33,345 nt of DNA, from NCBI GenBank assembly GCA_022841645.1, contig JALHRC010000001.1:1-33345 (forward strand). Direction: 5' to 3'. A model generated the notes under the pieces. It was not told the DNA's origin. It ran no database searches and saw nothing but the letters and a program-made list of their open reading frames with translations. Origin of the DNA: Minisyncoccota bacterium. Lineage in GTDB: Bacteria; Patescibacteriota; Minisyncoccia; Phycocordibacterales; UBA918. The position numbers and the translations under genes are program-made. Below, piece by piece: positions 30,536 through 33,345 of the stretch (the stretch's first letter is position 1; the number at the start of each line of letters is the position of its first letter).

Positions 30536-33345
30536 CTACATCGTAACGGGTTCAGCTGTATTGTCAACCGACACACCAACATTGGCAGTAAACACCTTCA
30601 CAACATCTACTGCAATACTTGCTTCGTCATTGCGGATAGAAAGTCGCCCCTTCACTGCTATGCAACTCCCGGGGGCCAGCTTGTCTTTGTGTTCGGTGTA
30701 GGTGCGCGGGAAGAGAACCATCTCGATCGCGTCGGTCTGATCGGCCAGAACCACAAACGCCATACGATCACCTTTTTTGGTAAGGAGTTCCCGGACACTC
30801 GCCACCATGCCGGCAGTAACAACGGGGATGCCCTGTCGATTATCTTCCTTAATAGCCTTTATGCGAGGACGCTTTTCTAGCTCGGCTGCATGGGCATCGA
30901 GCGGGTGACCCGATACGTATACGCCAAGGAGCTCTTTCTCCCACGTAAGTTTTTGGATGGTAGACGCGTCGGGGGATGGTGCGAGCGCGAGGCTGTCGAC
31001 ACTGCCCTCAAGGCCACCAAAGAGGGAGGTCTGCGACGCCTCACGTCGCGCCACGGTGTCTTTGTTGAAGGCGAGCAAGGTTTCGATGTTGGCGTACATG
31101 CGTCCGCGCGAGTCGAAGCGGTCGAGAGCGCCGGTCATGATGAGCGCTTCGAGCGATTTCTTATTCAGGTTTCGGTCGTGGATGCGAGTGAGGAAATCGG
31201 AAAGTGAAGCAAAGGGGCCATTCACCTTTCGTTCGCTAATAATACTTTCGGCAATTCCTTCACCGAAGTTTTTGATGGTGGTGAGTCCAAAGCGGATCGT
31301 TTGCGTGCCGGGTACCACACTGAAGTCAGTGAACGATTCATTAATGTCTGGCGGCAGCACCTCGATACCCATGCGTTCACACTCGTGGATGATCTCGGCA
31401 ATCTTTTCCGTGTCACCTGAGTCAGCGGTGAGTACGGCTGACATGTACTCGACCGGAAAGTTGGCCTTCATGTAGGCAGTCTGATAGGCCACGCGGCCAT
31501 AGGAGGCAGCGTGCGCCTTGTTAAATCCGTAGGCGGCGAAGGGCTCAATCAGCTTCCAGAGCTTTTCACCAAGGGAAGGGGAGAGCTTACCGAATTCAGC
31601 GAAGCCCTTGAGGAGCTTGTCTTTTTCGGCCGCCATCACCTCAGGAATCTTTTTGCCCATCGCTTTGCGCAGGGTGTCGGCCTCGAGCCAGCTGTAGCCC
31701 GCGAGTTCGCGCGCGATGGTCATCACGTCATCTTGGTAGGTGATGACGCCGTAGCTGCGATCGAGGATGGTCTCCATGCGCGGGTCGAGGTAGGTCACGA
31801 GCCCTGGGTTATGCTTGCGTTCGATGTACTGCGGAATCGATTCCATCGGTCCCGGGCGGTAGAGTGCCACCATGGCGTTGATGTCGTGGATGCTCGAAGG
31901 TTTGAGTTGCTTGAGAAAGGCGGTCATGCCACTGCCATTGAGCTGGAAGAGACCCATGGTCTGTCCGGCCGCCAGAATGTGAAAAGTCTTTGGGTCATCG
32001 AGGGGAATATTTTCGATGTCGACGGTCTCGCCTCGAATGACGCGCACGCGCTTCACGGCGTCCGCCAGAATGGCGAGGTTCTTGATGCCAAGGAAGTCGA
32101 ACTTGAGGAGTCCCACCCCGTCCTCACCCACACTCTTCATTTCGTACTGCGTGATGTATTTGCCAGTTTTAGGGTCGAGCTGGATCGGTACGAAACGATC
32201 GAGTGGCTCGGGTGCGATCACGACACCCGCGGCGTGTACACCGAGGTGCCGCACGCGACCTTCAATCTGTTTAGCCAGGTCGATCACCTCCCGCGACTCG
32301 GCGTCTTTTTTATAGAGTTCGGCGAGATCCGGCTCCATCTCAAGCGCGCGCTTGATCGTCATCGGAAAGCCCTGTGCGCCGAGGGGAATTAGTTTAGCGA
32401 TACGATCACCGACCGTATAGGGGTGACCAAGGGCGCGCGCTACGTCACGCACGGCCGCACGCGCCATCATGGTGCCAAAGGTACCGATCTGCGCTACCTT
32501 GTCAGCACCATATTTGGTCTTGGTGTATTCGATGATTTCGTCGCGCCGATCGTCGGCGAAGTCCATGTCGATATCGGGTGCTGAAGGACGCTCTGGATTT
32601 AAAAAGCGCTCAAAAGGAAGTTTGTACTCGAGGGGATTTACATTCGTAATACCAAGGACGTAGGTAGTAAGCGAACCGGCCACCGAACCACGGATGGTAG
32701 TGAGAATGCCGCGCTCGCGCGATTCGCGCAACAGGTCGCCCACCACGAGGAAGTATTTCGCGTAGCCCTTGTTTTTAATTACTTCGAGCTCGTAATCGAG
32801 GCGGGTCTTCACTGTCTCGTCCTCAAGTGAAAGTCCACGCCAGGGGACGCCAGCGTACGCGGTTTCGCGCAGCTCGTCGTCGGGCTCGCGTTTGCTCTCA
32901 ATAATATAGTTAGGGAAGTACCAGTGGGTGCCGATTTCGAGTTCAACGTTACACATGTCAGCAATCCGGATGGTGTTTGCGAGAGCGTCAGGCGTTTCGG
33001 CAAATAGCTCGGCAGCGCGCGCTTGCGTGATGAAGGAAAAGTCTTCCTCCCCGCCGTGGTCGGCGCTTACGTCCACCACACCACCATTTTGGATCTTTAT
33101 CATCGTCTCGCGAGCGAGTCGGTCCTCTGGTTTTAAGTAGTAGACGTCGTGGGCGGCGACCAGCGGTGTCCCCGAAGCGCGCGCCATCTGTATGATGCGC
33201 TCCTGGTTCTTTTCGTGGTCCATGATTTCGGGATGGTGGGTGAGCTCGAGGTAACAGTCCTCGCCGTAGAGAGTGTGGTAAAAGTCGAGACGTGCGCCGG
33301 CGGTTTCGATGTCGCTGTTTTTGAGTGCCTGCGCTACTTCGCCAG
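30536..33345 (-). CDS. dnaE: DNA polymerase III alpha subunit (5' end outside window)
   Basis: The frame is open to the window edge, past the track's internal ATG at 33223, so about 936 C-terminal residues are visible. The first ~90 belong to the PHP domain (LTHHPEIMDHEKNQERIIQ, LVAAHDVYYLKPEDRLARETM). The C-family polymerase core follows (TTIRGSVAGSLTTYVLGITNVNP, then catalytic PDIDMDFADDRRDEIIEY, and MARAAVRDVARALG). Next come RPGPMESIPQYIERKHNP and GFNKAHAASYGRVAYQTAYMKANFPVEYM, an HhH region, an internal clamp-binding QTSLF, and a C-terminal OB fold (VTAGMVASVRELLTKKGDRMAFVVLADQTDAIEMVLFP). It is the replicative polymerase. It ends in TAG, 5 bases before the T-box leader, so the thrS leader may be read through from dnaE or start inside its 3' end. 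Confidence 0.96.
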   Translation of the reverse strand, partial: GEVAQALKNSDIETAGARLDFYHTLYGEDCYLELTHHPEIMDHEKNQERIIQMARASGTPLVAAHDVYYLKPEDRLARETMIKIQNGGVVDVSADHGGEEDFSFITQARAAELFAETPDALANTIRIADMCNVELEIGTHWYFPNYIIESKREPDDELRETAYAGVPWRGLSLEDETVKTRLDYELEVIKNKGYAKYFLVVGDLLRESRERGILTTIRGSVAGSLTTYVLGITNVNPLEYKLPFERFLNPERPSAPDIDMDFADDRRDEIIEYTKTKYGADKVAQIGTFGTMMARAAVRDVARALGHPYTVGDRIAKLIPLGAQGFPMTIKRALEMEPDLAELYKKDAESREVIDLAKQIEGRVRHLGVHAAGVVIAPEPLDRFVPIQLDPKTGKYITQYEMKSVGEDGVGLLKFDFLGIKNLAILADAVKRVRVIRGETVDIENIPLDDPKTFHILAAGQTMGLFQLNGSGMTAFLKQLKPSSIHDINAMVALYRPGPMESIPQYIERKHNPGLVTYLDPRMETILDRSYGVITYQDDVMTIARELAGYSWLEADTLRKAMGKKIPEVMAAEKDKLLKGFAEFGKLSPSLGEKLWKLIEPFAAYGFNKAHAASYGRVAYQTAYMKANFPVEYMSAVLTADSGDTEKIAEIIHECERMGIEVLPPDINESFTDFSVVPGTQTIRFGLTTIKNFGEGIAESIISERKVNGPFASLSDFLTRIHDRNLNKKSLEALIMTGALDRFDSRGRMYANIETLLAFNKDTVARREASQTSLFGGLEGSVDSLALAPSPDASTIQKLTWEKELLGVYVSGHPLDAHAAELEKRPRIKAIKEDNRQGIPVVTAGMVASVRELLTKKGDRMAFVVLADQTDAIEMVLFPRTYTEHKDKLAPGSCIAVKGRLSIRNDEASIAVDVVKVFTANVGVSVDNTAEPVTM

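Noticed and set aside
31511-32392. 293-residue plus-strand ORF opposite dnaE
   Set aside because: It is antisense to the polymerase core, whose motifs are unambiguous. Its sequence has no recognisable domain and it has no promoter, so it is a shadow of dnaE codon bias.
1-33345. Recoding of UGA as glycine, as in Gracilibacteria/Absconditabacteria
   Set aside because: All major genes are full length without any in-frame UGA, and extending frames past UGA gives no homology. Avoidance of UGA is seen, not reassignment.
1-33345. CRISPR array, transposase, integrase or phage genes
   Set aside because: I see no regularly spaced direct repeats and no such protein motifs in any frame. The only mobile-looking items are the S23 cassette and the foldback element.

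Overview
The window looks like a chromosomal segment of a Patescibacteria/CPR bacterium, most likely in the Parcubacteria group. This is inferred from gene content and style, since no rRNA is present. The pointers are reduced aminoacyl-tRNA synthetases (PheS without its coiled coil, PheT without the EMAP-II-like domain, ThrS without TGS), a short EF-Ts, a sortase with several membrane-anchored or secreted surface proteins, C-terminal peptidoglycan-binding domains, an S23-type four-helix-bundle gene, and almost no Shine-Dalgarno motifs. Many first genes instead have a -10 box (often TGnTATAnT) 6-11 nt before the ATG, which suggests leaderless mRNAs. By eye the GC content is slightly above 50%.

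Layout. 1-640: the tail of an unidentified gene, a terminator and a truncated NYN-domain remnant. 641-1645 (-): a PfkB-family sugar/nucleoside kinase. 1848-4638: a large secreted protein with an Ig-like domain and a peptidoglycan-binding domain separated from the main frame by a shift at a T9 run. 4752-10279: L25, a coiled-coil lytic transglycosylase, L31 type B, RF1, S2, EF-Ts and a small membrane protein. 10299-11641: tRNA-Thr(UGU) inside an unusually long inverted repeat, a tRNA-like remnant, a histidine phosphatase, and a small orphan gene between two terminators. 11716-14468: a membrane GT2 glycosyltransferase and a PEGA-like anchored protein. 14488-18495: pheS, an S23 cassette, pheT and two Nudix hydrolases. 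18503-20642: a secreted Asp-box propeller protein, then a decayed Nudix copy. 20714-23415: a possible degenerate PilT/GspE-like protein (-) and gyrB. 23486-26325: a CARDB-type anchored protein (-) divergent from a sortase, then a membrane protein. 26328-27669: a 121-bp foldback element and rarA/mgsA. 27732-28502: an anchored hypothetical protein. 28503-33345 (-): thrS and dnaE (5' end outside the window), with a leader between them that has the features of a T-box riboswitch.

Most genes serve translation (tRNA-Thr, PheRS, ThrRS, S2, L25, L31, EF-Ts, RF1), replication and repair (DnaE, GyrB, RarA) and the cell surface (transglycosylase, sortase, glycosyltransferase, anchored proteins). The most notable object is the thrS leader. 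It has a canonical GGTGGAACCGCG box, an antiterminator and a mutually exclusive terminator that can be drawn from the sequence, and its UGGA matches the U73 discriminator of the tRNA-Thr in this same window.
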